Made by a program: the position numbers and the translations under genes
Shown: positions 39,860-53,152 of the stretch, piece after piece
How the letters are laid out: every line of letters starts with the position of its first letter
Numbering within the stretch: the first letter of the stretch is position 1
The notes under the pieces: model-generated
What the model saw: the letters and a program-made list of their open reading frames with translations, nothing else
Database searches by the model: none
Told to the model about the DNA's origin: nothing
DNA from: Saprolegnia diclina VS20
Lineage: Eukaryota > Oomycota > Saprolegniomycetes > Saprolegniales > Saprolegniaceae
Direction: 5' to 3'
DNA length: 64,000 nt
Assembly (NCBI RefSeq): GCF_000281045.1
Contig: NW_008246081.1
Location: 41,872 to 105,871, forward strand

Positions 39860-40034
39860 GAATACCGATAAAGATTTCTGCATTGTTTCAATGTGTCAAG
39901 TGGTTATAAAACGGTGTGGGGTATCCGGAAGAACCTGAACAGACGAGGAGTTACTCGGTTGCCATCGGTTGGGCGGCGCCGACGACGCATGCTCCTTGGA
40001 CCCCTCGACCTTCTTCTCCGAGCAACCAGGAAGC

Positions 40035-43000
40035 ATGGGCCAAGTACACGCGACCTGCGGCGACAGCGAGAAGGCGCGCCGCCTCGACGCGCGCTGGGGC
40101 CGCGTGACGCTCGAGCAGCTAAGCGACGAGGCCTTCCTCACCAAACAGTTCCGGCGGTCGGGCTTTGCAGCGACGTACAACCAGTACCAGCGCCATCGCA
40201 TGCATCTACTCGTGTCCAAGCCCGACGACGACGCCGACGCCGAGACCCACGAAGCAGACGACCTGGCACTGGGCGACGCCGTCATGGCCGTCGTGGACCA
40301 GGACCCGACGCTCCTCGCCCACTTTAGCATCCACCGCCTCCGAGACATCTTCGTGCGCAGCTGCGAGATTGTCGACCCGTTCCTCACCAAGCTCGAGCTG
40401 CAAAAGTTCCTTCTGCGCTCTGCCCACGACGCGCTCTCGTCGCGCGCGGGTGCGCGTGCGGAGACCACCGAGAGCGCTACAGTTGCTCTCAGCAGCGCCA
40501 AAGGCCGGAACATGCCCCACGATGCTCTCCTCGGCGTCCACGTTTTCCTCGCACTTGTCGCCAGCCTCCATGAGCCCGACATGCGCGAGGGCCGCGCCCA
40601 GCTGCTCTTGGACATGGTCCCGCTGGTGCAAATGTTGTCGCCGCTCGCCCTCGCGCCGACACCGCCGGGGAAGGGTCGCATCCGCACCGAGTCGCCCGAC
40701 GCGCTTCTCGTGATCGAGCGTCTCCAGCATTTCCTCCTCGACATGTGTGCCGAGCCCGGCGACGTGAGCAGCGTCGCGATGCAAACGCTACTGCATCTTG
40801 CGATCGCGCGCGGCTCCGTGAGCACCTTCTTGCTCGCGATTCGCGTCTTGCTGAGCGCAACGGACGCCGCCTGCGACGCCGCTACCGACATCAAGAAGGT
40901 CGAGTTGCTACCCGATGAGAGCTTGCTCGACGACGACCTCGGGGCTCTCGACGTGAAATCGCTCCGCAAGCTGCCGCGCGTCGGACCGCTTCTCCGCGAC
41001 TCGGACGAGATCGTCATGACGGCGCAGCTCAAGAAGAAGGCCAAGAGCATTAGCCCCGTGCACCCGATCTCGGGGCCAACGTCATCTAGCCCGAGTCCGA
41101 AGAAGAACAACGTCCGCGACAAGCCGCTCAAAGCGGACACGAGCCTCGCGCCGCGGCCGAGCCGGTTTCAGTCGCTTGAGATCGAGCCGATTGTGTCGGT
41201 GCTGCGCGCGGCGACACCGCGCGAGTCAGCCGACGCTGGCGTCGCGGTTGACGACGAGGACGAGCGCGAGGTGTGGAGCTGCGGCCAAAACTCGTACGGG
41301 GAGCTCTCTCATGGCGACACCAATCCGCGACGCGCGTTTGAGCGCATCGAGACGCTGCAAGGCAAGGGTATTGTGCAAGTCTGCGCCGGCAACGAGCACA
41401 CGGTCGCCTTGAGCGGAGACGGCACCGTGTTCACGTGCGGCTACAACGACAACGGGCAGTGCGGCCAGGGCACGACGACGCGCGTCGCGTCCATGACACC
41501 GATTTCCAAGCTCGACGCGGGTTTCGAGCACGGCGTCAGTCAGATCCACGCTTACAACGGGTGCGAGCACACGGTGATTGTCAACGGCGATGGTGCGGCT
41601 GCGGCGTTCGGGTACAACTACCGCGGCCAGCTCGGGCTTGGGTCCACGACCAGCGAGAGCGTGCCCAAGGTGCTGCGAGGGCTGGACATGACAAAGCGCG
41701 TCAAACTCGTCTCCTGCAGCTACTACCACACGCTCCTGAGCGTCGACGGCGATGCGGTGTACGCCTTTGGGCGCAACGACTACGGGCAGCTCGGGCACAA
41801 CGACACGATGGACCGCCGGTCGCCCGCCCCTGTCGACGCACTCGCCAACGTCCCGCTGAGCTCGGTCGCGTGCGGCCAATACCACAGCACGGTCGTGACA
41901 ACGTCCGGCGTCATCCTCGCGTTTGGGAAGAACGATTACGGCCAGCTCGGCGTCGACGGCATCGAGAACCAGCTCGTACCAATGGTCGTCAAGAGCGGCC
42001 TCGAGCGCTTCGTGTGCACCGAGGTTCGCTGCGGCTACTACCACACGATTGCACTCTGCGTCGGTGGCCACGTTTACGGATTTGGCCGCAACGACTATGG
42101 ACAGCTCGGCATCGGCGAGGCTGCAAATGCCCAGCAGCGCATCGCGGTTCCGACGCTCGTGCCCGAGCTCGAGGGAAAAGACATTGTCCGCATCGCCTGC
42201 GGCTGCTACCACACCCTCGCGGTCGCCGACAACGGCATGCTGTACGCCTTTGGGCGCAACAACCACGGCCAGCTCGGGACAGGGGACACGAACGAGCGGG
42301 TCGTGCCAACGCCGATCGACGCCTTTGTGGGCAAGCGCATCGCGATGGTCGCGGCCGGCTTTTACCACACGGTGGTGCTCACGGGCGGAAAGGACGTGGC
42401 CGAGCTAACGCCCGCCGAGTCGGTGCTCGAAGCAACAGACAGCAGCGCGTTTACACCCGAGGCGGTGCTGGCCGACATGGCGGCGTTCGTGGCGCCAGGA
42501 AAACCAAAGCCGCCGCCGCGCACCGCGTCGCAGCCGCTCCGCGCCCTCGTGGACCCGTCGTTTGACCTGGATCCGGAAGACGAAGAGGCCGAGGCGTCGC
42601 TCGTAGCGCCCGAGCGCCCGCCGCCGACTGCCGCGTTGGGCCACGTGCAAGCCGCCGTGTGCCTCCTCGCCCACTTGGATCGACTCTCGCGCGCGTTTGC
42701 GCCACGCCGACATGTGTACCCGTCGCTCGCGGCTCCGACACCCAAGGAAGGCGCGGCCGGGCGCTTCGAAACCTACTGCGTCGACGTCCATAGCTCGACG
42801 TTCCTCGCGGTCGCCGACATCATCACGCGCGGGTGTCTCGGGCGCGACGGCGAGGCGGCGCAGACCCAAGTGTACATTCTATTGGCGTCGCTTCGGGTGC
42901 TGCAGGCCAACGTGACGCAGCTCGTGCGCTGCGGTCTCGGGAAGCGCCTCGTCGCTACACAAGCGCTCGTCGAGAAGGAGCCCGATATGGAGAGCCTCCG

Positions 43001-46000
43001 GAGCGCACTGCACCGAGTGCATGCGGTGTTGATCTCGCTCATCGACGTGCCAAAAAGCTTGCGCGACGGCGACAACCACGCGGGCGTCGTCGACGGCAAG
43101 AACCAGCTCGTGACTGCGGCTGTCGAAACCTTGCTCATCGGCTTTGAGCTCTTCTACCCGTGCCAGTGCACCCAGACGTCGGTGATCTTCTCGGTTCTAA
43201 AGGACACGGCACCGGTCATGGTGGCGGGCGGGTGTGCGTGTGGTGCCGGGACGCCGCCACCGATCCCGCGCAACCGAAAGGTCGTGCTCGAGCCACTTCT
43301 CCGGCGCATGGCAGATGACGCAATCCTCGCGCAGTTCATACCTCAGTCACCACAGGCGGGGACCGAGAGCTTGGAGAGTCTGGCGAGCGTTCTGGTCGAG
43401 CGAATTGGGGTGCAGACGATGGCGCTGCTTGCCAAGTCGGAGAAGGACGAGCTTCGCAGTGCCGACGCCGCCTTCCGCCCGTACGTTGTGCTGTTGAACG
43501 CGATGCAAAAGCAGCTCGCGAGCTGGGCCGGCAATGTCGAGTCGTGGACGCGGACAACTGTCGACATGCCCGTGCTCGACAGCGTGTTTCGCCTGACGCC
43601 GGACGCCGCCGGGCGTCTTCCCCGTGGCTGGCGCTGCTACATTGAGTTTATAACCACGGTTTTCGAGCACTGTACGAGTGCCATCAAGACGGTGAGTGTC
43701 CAGACTAGAGTGCGCGACGACGTCCTCGAACTTCTTCGCGTCTCGATGGTCGGCACAGTCTTGCCGGCGCTCGCCACTACGCATTTGCTTCTCTGTGACC
43801 GCCCCCTCTTTGCCATTGCGCTACTAACCCCGCTGTTGGACCTTCTCCGCCTTATTGACGGCCTGAACGCCCGGCTCGCTGTGGTGCGCGAGGCCGAGCG
43901 TCACTACATGGAGGCGCTTTGGCTGTACCAGGCGCCGCAGCCGCCGGCGACCGCGTCGTTGGACCTCGTACACAACTTGCATTGGCTCCTCACGCTTCAG
44001 AAACTGCTTGCGCAGGTGGCGAGTACGATGACGCACACGCTCTTGCTCGGAGAGAGCGCGCAGACGACCCCGGCAGTGGACGAGACGGCGCTCGCGTGGC
44101 TGAGCAGTCCGCTCTTTGCTCACGGGTTCGAGGCGCACGTGTTTGCTGCACTTGCCGAGCACGGGCGAGCGGTGCGCCACGCACCGCTGGCCGTTTCGAG
44201 TATGACACTGCCGCTGCCGCCACCACAATCCTGTGATCGGCTCCGACTGCTGGTGCAGATGCAAGACGGCGAACACGAGCGCCCGAGAGCGTTCTGCGCG
44301 TGGATACGAGCCGCGTACGCCCGCGTCGACGCCAGCTACCGCTTCCTTCTCAAGGCATCCCACGCCCTTGACGAGCGGCTCGAAAATGCCTTCTTCGCCG
44401 TCCTCATCAAGCGACACGACCTGACTGGCGACGCCGAGCTCTGGGCGGTGCGGTTTGCACCGGCAACCGCGCCCCCGCGACGACTGCTCGACCAGTGGCA
44501 CTTTGTGGCCGACCTCTCACGCGGGTTTGCCCAGCTCAAGAATGCGCTGCTAAACCAACAGGCGGCATCGACGCTCGATGACGTCGCGAACCTTCGAAGT
44601 CGCTTGCTCACAGCGACGCAGTTTTTGTTTACTCTGGCGAGTGACGTCGACGACGAGGCCACCGTCGTGACCATGCCATGGGACCCACCGACGACTAATT
44701 CGACGACGTCCGAGACTGCGTTCTTGGCCCAACACCCGCGGTCACGCTGGCGTCGGGTGCGCTCGTTGCTGCACACGATCGTCCGGTGGAAGCACGTGCT
44801 TCGTCCCCGAGGCGACATCGTCGGCAAGGCTGCGATTCGGTTTTTGCTCGCGGACGTCGACCTCTGCGGCCTGCAGCGCGCTCTCTTTGACCGGTGTCGT
44901 CGCGCGGCCTACCGAGCACGAGGCTTCGAAGCCGTCGTGACGCTGCTATCGCACATCACGCTGCAAAGCAGCGTCGTCGACGTGTATGCGAGCGTCGGGC
45001 GCAGCCTCCGCGGTCCTCTTGATGGCCGCGTACTCGTCGGTCTCGACGGCGTTGGTGCGTTCTACGAGGGCCTCGTGCGAGCTGCGTTCGGACAGCTTCT
45101 CTCGCGCATCACATCGGCGCTGTCGAGCACTTCCTTTGAAGACGAGCTCGTATTTCGAACGCCTCTGCTCCTCGCCCTTTTGCAGTGCTGGACGATCGCG
45201 ATCGAGCCGACAACGTACGACCTCGTCGCGCATCTCGAGCTCGTGCCGACGCTGCACCGACTCCGGCGCGCGGCGACGGCGGCGCAAAAGCTCGCCAAGC
45301 CCGACGTACTCGGCTTTCTGCGCAGAAGCGACAGCGCGCTGTGGGCAGCGATGCGGTACGTATTCGCATCGTTTGCGGCCCGGGCGACCGACCACGGCGC
45401 GCTTCAAACACCCAAGCGTCCGCTTCTCGCACGCTGTTTTGCTGTGCTCCAAAAAGAGGCCGAGCTGAGCTTGGCCCTGATGGTCCCGGCGTTCAAGGTC
45501 GAGCACGACCTAATCGTTGTGGCCGCCGGCGACGACGACAAGGTGGTCAAACGAAGCCATGACGTGATCACGTCACCAATGTCCTTTGGCGGCCTCGACC
45601 AAGGCGTGGGATCCGACTTGACACCGCTCTTGCCCCTGGGGCACGACTGCAACGACCTTAGTGTCACGTTCTGGATCTACGTCGACGGCGCCAAAGCGAG
45701 CGCGGTCGCCAAGCAGTTTGTGTTTGCGCGCACCAGCCGACGTGACGTCGCTCCGTACTGCGTGCTGTACGAAGCCAACGACGGCGACGACGACAGCAGC
45801 GAGTACGTTGTCGAGATCGGCGTCGTCGCCGGCGACGGCCACGACCGCCTCCAAGCCATCGAGACGGCGTCGTCTAAAACGCCGCTGCTGCCCAATCAGT
45901 GGTACCACGTCGGCATCGTGCTCGAAGGCCCCAAGCTCCGGCTTTTCATCAACGGTGCGCTTGAGATTCAAAGGGTGCTCTCGGCATCGGTCTCGCTCGT

Positions 46001-49000
46001 CGGCGCTGGCAGCGTTTGCGTCGGCAAGGCGGCGTCGCCTGTCGCCGAGATGCTGAGCGTCCACACGGGGCTGCAAGGCATGTTGGCGCAGGTGCGCGTG
46101 CACAGCCGGGCGCTCTCGGGCATTCATCTGCACATATTATTTGACCAAGGCCCGCCACCGCTGTACACGGAGACGGACCACGGATGCTATCAGATCGGAG
46201 CGCTGCTTCAGCTCTTGGCGCAGAGCAGCGAAGGCGCCGTCGAGCTCCTATCGCCGCGTTGGCTGCGCGTCGTGCTTTGGATGCTGCGCGGCGGGACCTA
46301 CCGCGTCCAGCAGCAGGCGCTGCGCCTCTTTGCAAAGCTCCTTCCGCGCGTGCCGCCGGCGTCGGTGCCGTTAAGCCAGTTCTTCGTTGCCGACGGCGGG
46401 TCGCTCGTCCAGTACTTTGTACGTCTCGTCGGGTTTGGCCTCTGGCGCTTTCACGCCGTGCCAGGTGCCGGCCCCAAACTCGGCGTTGACTTTCCGCTCA
46501 ACCTCGCCGCGCATTCGCTGAGCTTCCTCGAGTACGCCGGTGACAACTGCTTGACGACCGAGACAGAGCGCAGCCTGCATCTGGCCATGGAAACGTGCCG
46601 CCTCCTCACGACGCTCGCCGCCGACGCAACGTGGGCGGAGGCCGTCGCGGAGCATCTCGCAACCTCTCTGGAGGTTATGATGCGTCGCTGCCGCGAGTCG
46701 GCGGCTGCCGACGTCACGGTTGTCGGGAAAGCGCGGCTTGCGGCGGACGCCCTGGACGTTGCCGCGGGTCTCGGCGCACTCGCCGTGCTCGGTGGCGCCA
46801 TTGACACGGTGCGCATCGGAGCTGTCATGGAGCTCAGCCACGGGCGAGACCTCGGCACCGTCGTCGCGTTTGACCCGTCGCAGACGTTCGCCCAGCTCGT
46901 ACTGCAGAAGATCGCCACGACCACCGACCACGTGACGACGCATGCATCCTGGAGTGCCAGTGTCCACGCGACCCCCTTGAATATGGACACATGGAAAGTT
47001 CTCCGCCTCAACGTCGACGAACTTGCCGTCTCGTCGTCCGACACGCAGCTGTCGACGCGGTTGCGTGCACTCCTGCTCCACGCGGCGTCATCCATATGCA
47101 ACGACGGAGCGAGCACGCCGTTGGGGCGTCAGAGCCATGCGCGTGCGCTCAAAGCCTTGGCCGTGGCCGTGCGGTTCCAAGAGACATCAGCGGAGCTGTT
47201 GCGGGCGCACCCGTCGCTCTTCCAAAGCCTCTTGAGCCTCGCCGTTCAAAGCGACGGGTCGTTGGAGTTCATCACCCTGGCCGAGGCCGAGCTCAAAGCA
47301 GTGCTGTTGCGGCGACGGCAGTATGAGCTCTCGGCAGCAGCGGTCGAGTCCACGACCATAGCAACGACCCAACGAGCGGACACGTCCCGCGACCGGCCAC
47401 CGACGGCGGTCGGAAAAGGGTCGGAAGACGACCTTGGCGACGACGAAGCGGACGACGAAGCGGACGACGAGGACGACGAGCGCAATGGAGAGGACGACGA
47501 AGACGAGGACGAAGACGAGGACGAAGACGACGAGGACGATGCCGACGTCCGCGCCGAGCTCGTCGAAGAGCTCTCACTCATGGGGTTCCCGGAAGATTGG
47601 TGCGTCATGGCGCTCAAGCACACGAGCAACGACATTCTATCGGCATCCGCGTGGATCGTCGACAACCTCGACTACTTCAACTCGCTCCAGGCCGCCAAGG
47701 ACAAGGAAGAGCGGGAAAAAGACGCGCGGCTGGACGTAAACGAAGAAGAGGACGATGCGCCCGACGCATTATCGTCGTCGTCGTCGAGTGCCGTCGTCTC
47801 GCCGACGCTCCTCGATGACGCGTTCGCAGACAAGGAGACGGGCCGCAAGGTGTTTGGCGAACTCTACTTCCCGTTCGAAGAAGGTGGGTTCCTCTCCAAC
47901 TGCAGCCACCTCTTTCTCGACGCCAAGCTCGGGAATGCGTCGCCGCCCCTCAACATGCTCGAGAGCCTTTCGCGCTTCCAGCAAGAGCTCCGCGCCTGGA
48001 GCGCCACCGACGTGCTAGCTGCGGCTGCGGCCGCCGAAGCGTCGCTCAGCATCCTCTACGCGCGCCAGATTGTGGCCACCGCGCTCTCCCACGTCGCCTG
48101 GCTCCCGGCGAGCGACCTTGGAATTCTGCTGCGCTTCTCCAAGACCGTGCTCTTCCGGGGGCCGCAGGTCGTCTTGCGACACGTGGACGCCGGTGTACGC
48201 TCAACGTTTGCACCCGACCGCGTCGTCGCCAGCCTCGTCACCGACGCACTGCACAAGCACCTACAGACGTTTGGCGCGCTGCTCTGCGATGCGATAGCAA
48301 CCGAGCTTTTAGCTGCCTGCGATGTCCGCTTTGAAGGGTACCTCTGGACGCAGCGCGACGTGCACCTCGGCGACGCTGCTGCTCTGCTCGAGCCCAGCAT
48401 TGAGTTTGCGGCGTGGCTCCTAGACCGGTTCTTTGCGCAACCAACTTGCTTTCAGGCCTATTTGGAGACGACTCCGTCGCCGACTGACACTCTGCAGGCG
48501 TTGGTGCGGCGCCTTTTGCCGTGCTTGGCGAGCTCCAACTTGGCGCTCAAGCTCGTCGTGTTTCGGTGTCTCACGCTTTTGCTTGCCCACACGTCGTTCG
48601 CAGACGCCGCAGTGAAAGCGTCGCTCTGTGCGATACCGCCACTGCACGTCGACTGTCTCCTCCTTGCCGCCCGACGCCGGCATTTGCGCGAGATTGCGCA
48701 GAACCGGCTGTACTTTTCGCCGTATTTGCAAGGGCTCTTGGAGCTGGTTCGGGTTGTGCAGCCCCTTAGTGCTGGATTGCCCTTGAGCCTGCAGCTGGTC
48801 GCTGCCACAGAGATGTCGGTGACTGTCGCGTGGCCTTCGGGGGGCGACGACAACGATGCGTTTGTCGTCGAAGCCGTCGACGCTGACGGCAACTACACTG
48901 AGTGGTACTCGGGTCGCGATCTCCAATGCACGCGCGTCGGCTTGCGTCCGCAAACGTCGTACGACTGTCGACTGCGGCGTGGCGCGGCGTCGACAACCAC

Positions 49001-51838
49001 GGTCGTTGCCACCAAGTCTGCGCGTGACACGACCGCCGAGTCAGTGCCGTTCACGCTCGATAAGAAAAAGTGCCGGAGCAGCGCGCTCACCTTCGGAGAC
49101 GACGGGCTCGGCGTCGCGTACAGCGGCAACGAGGCGTGGCGCATGGTACTCGGCTCGGAAGGCTTCGTCGTCGGCCGGCACAAGTGGCAAATCAAAATCG
49201 ACAAGTCGTCGTCTGCGTACCTCTTCCTCGGCGTCGCGTCCAAGCGCGCGAACCTCGAGTCCTTCCTCGGGGCGGACGAGCACAGCTGGGGCTTTATCGG
49301 GGACGGCGCGCTCTATTACCAGCGCAACCGCCTCAAGACGTACGGCGACACGTTCGGCGAAGGCGACGTTATCGGGCTCGACCTTGACTGCGACCTCGGG
49401 ACGCTCTCGTACTCGAAGAACGGCGTCGATCTCGGCGTCGCCTTTGACAACGTCATCGGGGAACTCTTTCCCGCGGTCGCGTTCTACTCGCGCCACCAAA
49501 AGATCTCGCTCGTCGCCAACGGGTTTGAGTGCAGCGTCGGCCTGACGCTCCACGGCTCTCCGAAGGATGCGACCATCGACGAGTACCTTGGCGTCTGTGC
49601 GGTCATGGAGTGCATGGTGCAGAGTGCTGCGTTGCAGCCACCGCTTCTGCTGCGGGCGTACGACGCCTACACTCAGTGGTGCAACGAGACACGCGCGCGG
49701 TGCATGACACGCGCCGGCTACGATCTCCTCTTTGACGTCTCGGACGCCACGTGCGCTCCGTTCGGCTTCAAAGCCCACGACCGGGTCAAGACCCCGCGCG
49801 GCAACGGCACGGTCGTTGGTGTGGCCGACGGACGGCTTTGGATCGAAACCGAAGCCGAGGCGGGCTGCTGGTTCTACGACCCGAGCAAGGTGCGTCCGCG
49901 ACAAATCAACGTCCAGTCGGCCAGTGAGCCGTCGGCAACGGCCGCCAAGGCGCAGCCCGCCATCAGCCTCGACGCGTTCGCGGCCTGCGCCGACTGCCAC
50001 CACTGGAGCGTGGCCAAAGACGCAGCGCTGATCGCAACGCTCAACGGCGTCTGTGGCCTCGGCGGGCCGAGCCCGTGGAACATCTCGGTGGAGAAGGTCA
50101 CGGATGTGTTCCGCAGTGAGTCTTCGTCCGAGGCGGAGCTCGGGCGCATCGTCTGCCGCGTTGCGCTGCTCAAGCTCTTCAACCACGACGTGTCTCGTAC
50201 GATCGGGTTCTTTGACTTGAGCTGGCACTACTTTGGGCCGCGCCAGAGCTTCCAGAACGCGTCGCTGCTTGCCGCCACGAAAGGCTCTCTCTTCGTCTCG
50301 CTCAAACTGGCACTGCTCGACACGCTTCTCGAGAAGACGCTGACGCACCCGAAGAAGGCCGAAGACGACTACGACTACCCCGAAGACCTCCCGCAGCTCG
50401 TGGTCAACCGCCCGAAAGCGGCTGTCGCCCACTTCAAGTCGGACCTCGAGACGCTCGTCGGCCAGAGTCTTTTCGGCCAAGCGTTTGACGAGCTCCATTT
50501 TCTGGACAACAAAGTGTTGCGCATGGTAGACGACTCGAACATTACGCTCGGATTCTCATGCGCGAGGTTAGGTCTACTCGCATCCGATGGACGACGGCCA
50601 GCTGCGCACGTTCAAGGTCAAATTCGAAGGCGAAGGCGCCGACGACTATGGCGGACCGTACCGCGAGTTCTTTTCGCAGTTTGCCTCGGAGCTCCAGTCC
50701 ATCAAACCCGGTGCGTTTTGCGTCCAAGCCATGTATCTCATCGTGCAAAGTAGACTCGGCCGACTCGACCGACGGACTCCAGTGCATCCTTCCGTTCCTG
50801 ATGCCATGTCCCAACTGGCGCAACGGCGTCGGGTCGCACCGCGAGCGCTTCGTCTTGAACCCGTCCTTGCTTCGCTACGACGCCAAGTGGAACAAGGGCT
50901 CAGCGACGCACCCGGTCGACAACACGGGTCTTTTTTTGGAAATGTACCATTTTCTCGGGCAAATTCTGGGCATCATCTTGCGCACCAAAGTGCTCGTGCG
51001 CATCGACTTTGCCACGAGCATCTGGAAGCGGCTCGTGGGGTCGCCCGTCGATGCGTCCGACCTCGCTGCCGTCGACGCGTCCGCCTACGCGCTCCTCGAG
51101 CAGCTCAAATCGCTCTTGGCGCAGCATGGCACCGAGCCAGCGGTCGCCGAGGCGACGCTCGATGCACTGGACCTCAATTTTACCACGAATCTCTCAGACG
51201 GTTCGATGGTCAACCTCACGCCGGACGGCGCCGACCGACGGGTCACGTGGGCCGACCTGCCCGAGTACATGGAGAGAGTCTTGGAGACACGACTGCACGA
51301 GAGCGACCGCGCGATCGATGCGATCAAGCAAGGTTTGTGTACGATCGTGCCGGCCAACGCCGTCGCGCTCTTCTCGCACGACGAGCTCGAGGTGCGCATT
51401 TGCGGCCGAGCTGAAATCGACGTCACGCTGCTCATGGCGCACACCGAGTACGACGAAGACGTGAGCGCGGACGACGCGTTCGTGCAGCGCTTCTGGCGCG
51501 TGCTCGACGGGTTCAGCCAGGACGATCGGTGCGCGTTTCTCCGCTTCGTCTCGGCGCGGTCCCGCCTGCCCATGGACCAGCACGGGTTCACGCAAAAGTT
51601 CAAGATCCAGGCGGCGTCGGGCGAGGGCATGACGCAGAACCCGGACGACTCGCTGCCCAAGTCGCACACGTGCTTCTTCGCGCTCCTCTTGCCCAAGTAC
51701 TCGACCGACGACGTGTGCCGCAAGCAGTTTCTCTACGCGATCCACAACTGCCTCGAGATGGACGGCGACTTTCGCCTCGCCGACACGGAGATGACGGGCT
51801 GGAACGACGTGCACCCGAACGACGCGCTGCGCATTTGA
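40035..51838 (+). CDS. Giant RCC1-UBA-SPRY-HECT E3 ubiquitin ligase (HERC-like)
   Basis: Three exons (40035-50525, 50572-50710, 50754-51838) encode 3904 residues; the first exon is 10.5 kb without interruption. In order: RCC1 repeats at about residues 410-790 (GYNDNGQCGQG, FGRNDYGQLG), a concanavalin/LamG-type domain at about 1870-2040 (LSVTFWIYVDG...WYHVGIVLEG), an acidic Asp/Glu run, a UBA domain at about 2505-2545 (ELSLMGFPEDWCVMAL), an FN3-like segment at about 2910-2990, a SPRY domain at about 3010-3165 (WRMVLGSEGFVVGRHKWQIK), and a C-terminal HECT domain from about 3490. HECT motifs include EGEGADDYGGPYREFF and LPKSHTCFFALLLP with the catalytic Cys at about residue 3850. The layout resembles the large HERC ligases. 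Confidence 0.92.
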
Positions 51839-52313
51839 ACCAGAATATATAGTAGAGTAGGAGTAGGTGTATAGGGTCCATATAACACGGCGACAAAGCC
51901 CGTGCTTGCTTCAGTCCGAGCAACTCGGAGAGATGTGTCTCCAACTAGTCGTCGCCCTGACTCCAGCATTTGAACCCAAAAATCATGGTGGGCCGGTGTG
52001 GAGCCCAAGCTGTCGCAGCGCAGAAGCCTCGTTACGAGGAGTACACCTCACAGATCGCTGTGTGCAGAATGCGTTATCTGTACTGTCACCGACTGCTGGA
52101 TATGACCATGAACGTTCTAGAGTTTGTGCGTCTTAGCGCTACAGGTCTGTATGAGACAGCAAGTGGATGTGGGCAGCAACACCCAGCTCCGTCCGTCGTA
52201 TGGACCGCACTCCTGTCCACTTCAACAATGGACTGCAACCCCACTCGCGCGTGTCGCAGTCACAGATCGCGTCCGTGTGTCAGTCATTCCCTCGTCATTA
52301 CCCAACGTGCGCG
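51839..52313. other. Intergenic region, 475 bp
   Basis: The 3' flank of the HECT gene and upstream region of the ankyrin-like gene. The frame of the next gene is open back to ATG 52167, so part of this may be coding. Nothing else was recognised. Confidence 0.35.
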
Positions 52314-52994
52314 ATGACACCAACAGCAACGCGTCTGTGGTGCGAGGCGCAGAGTGCTATGGCCGTGCTGACCCAGCCGCATCTTGCGCGGTGCATCTTT
52401 GCGTACCAGTCAAGCGCTCTCTCGATGGCGCTCGCCCTGACCTTTCGGCGACTCAAAGCAGCGCTGGCGCGGAATCCAGCCCTTGTCGTTGCCGACGGTG
52501 CGCCATTCAGAGGCTACGTCTTGTGCAAACTCGTCGAAGCACGGCAGACGGCGCTGGCCCTCGAGCTCTTGCGCTGCTTTTCAGCGCCGTACGCACTTCG
52601 CCTGGCGGCCATCGATGACGCCAGCGTCTACGCCATTGACAACGCTGTGCGCACACAGAACGTCGAGCTGCTCCGGCGGCTCCTCGAACGTGGTTTTGGC
52701 AAATCGTCCACGGCCGCCATGGACACGGCGGCCGCCAACGGCAGCGTGATCATGCTGAAGCTGTTACACGAGTACCGCTCGGACGGCTGCACCAAGGTCG
52801 CGTTTCAAGCCGCTTCGGAGCATCGACATACCCACGCTCTAGCGTTCCTTCGCCGCTACCGACCACTGGATGTGAACGTACAGCCTCCGCGGAGAGTTAC
52901 CGGTGGGTTTCTCCCGCCCGAGCTCGCCAGAGCCGTGGGGTCGGGCAGCATGATGCCTCAACCGTCCGACACGATGCAATGTGTCGTTCAGTAG
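52314..52994 (+). CDS. Ankyrin-like repeat protein, oomycete type
   Basis: A single-exon open frame. From ATG 52314 it gives 226 residues; earlier in-frame ATGs at 52167 and 52200 are possible but their sequence is low in coding character. The body has degenerate ankyrin-type units (NAVRTQNVELLRRLLERG, AAANGSVIMLKLLHEY, ASEHRHTHALAFLRRY), as in the many small ankyrin-like proteins of oomycetes and other stramenopiles. No other domain is seen. Probably a protein-binding adaptor. Confidence 0.6.
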   Translation: MTPTATRLWCEAQSAMAVLTQPHLARCIFAYQSSALSMALALTFRRLKAALARNPALVVADGAPFRGYVLCKLVEARQTALALELLRCFSAPYALRLAAIDDASVYAIDNAVRTQNVELLRRLLERGFGKSSTAAMDTAAANGSVIMLKLLHEYRSDGCTKVAFQAASEHRHTHALAFLRRYRPLDVNVQPPRRVTGGFLPPELARAVGSGSMMPQPSDTMQCVVQ

Positions 52995-53152
52995 CAAGCC
53001 CTCGCATTCGATTCCCTTTTTGCGCCTTTCCAAGAATAAGAAACTACAATCTCATTGCTCCAGAACGTGTCTCAGGCGGTTTTCAGAGTGAAGGTCAAAC
53101 GATCTTTGACAGGAATGTTTGTGTGACATGGATGCCAGCGCTGACGTGGAGA

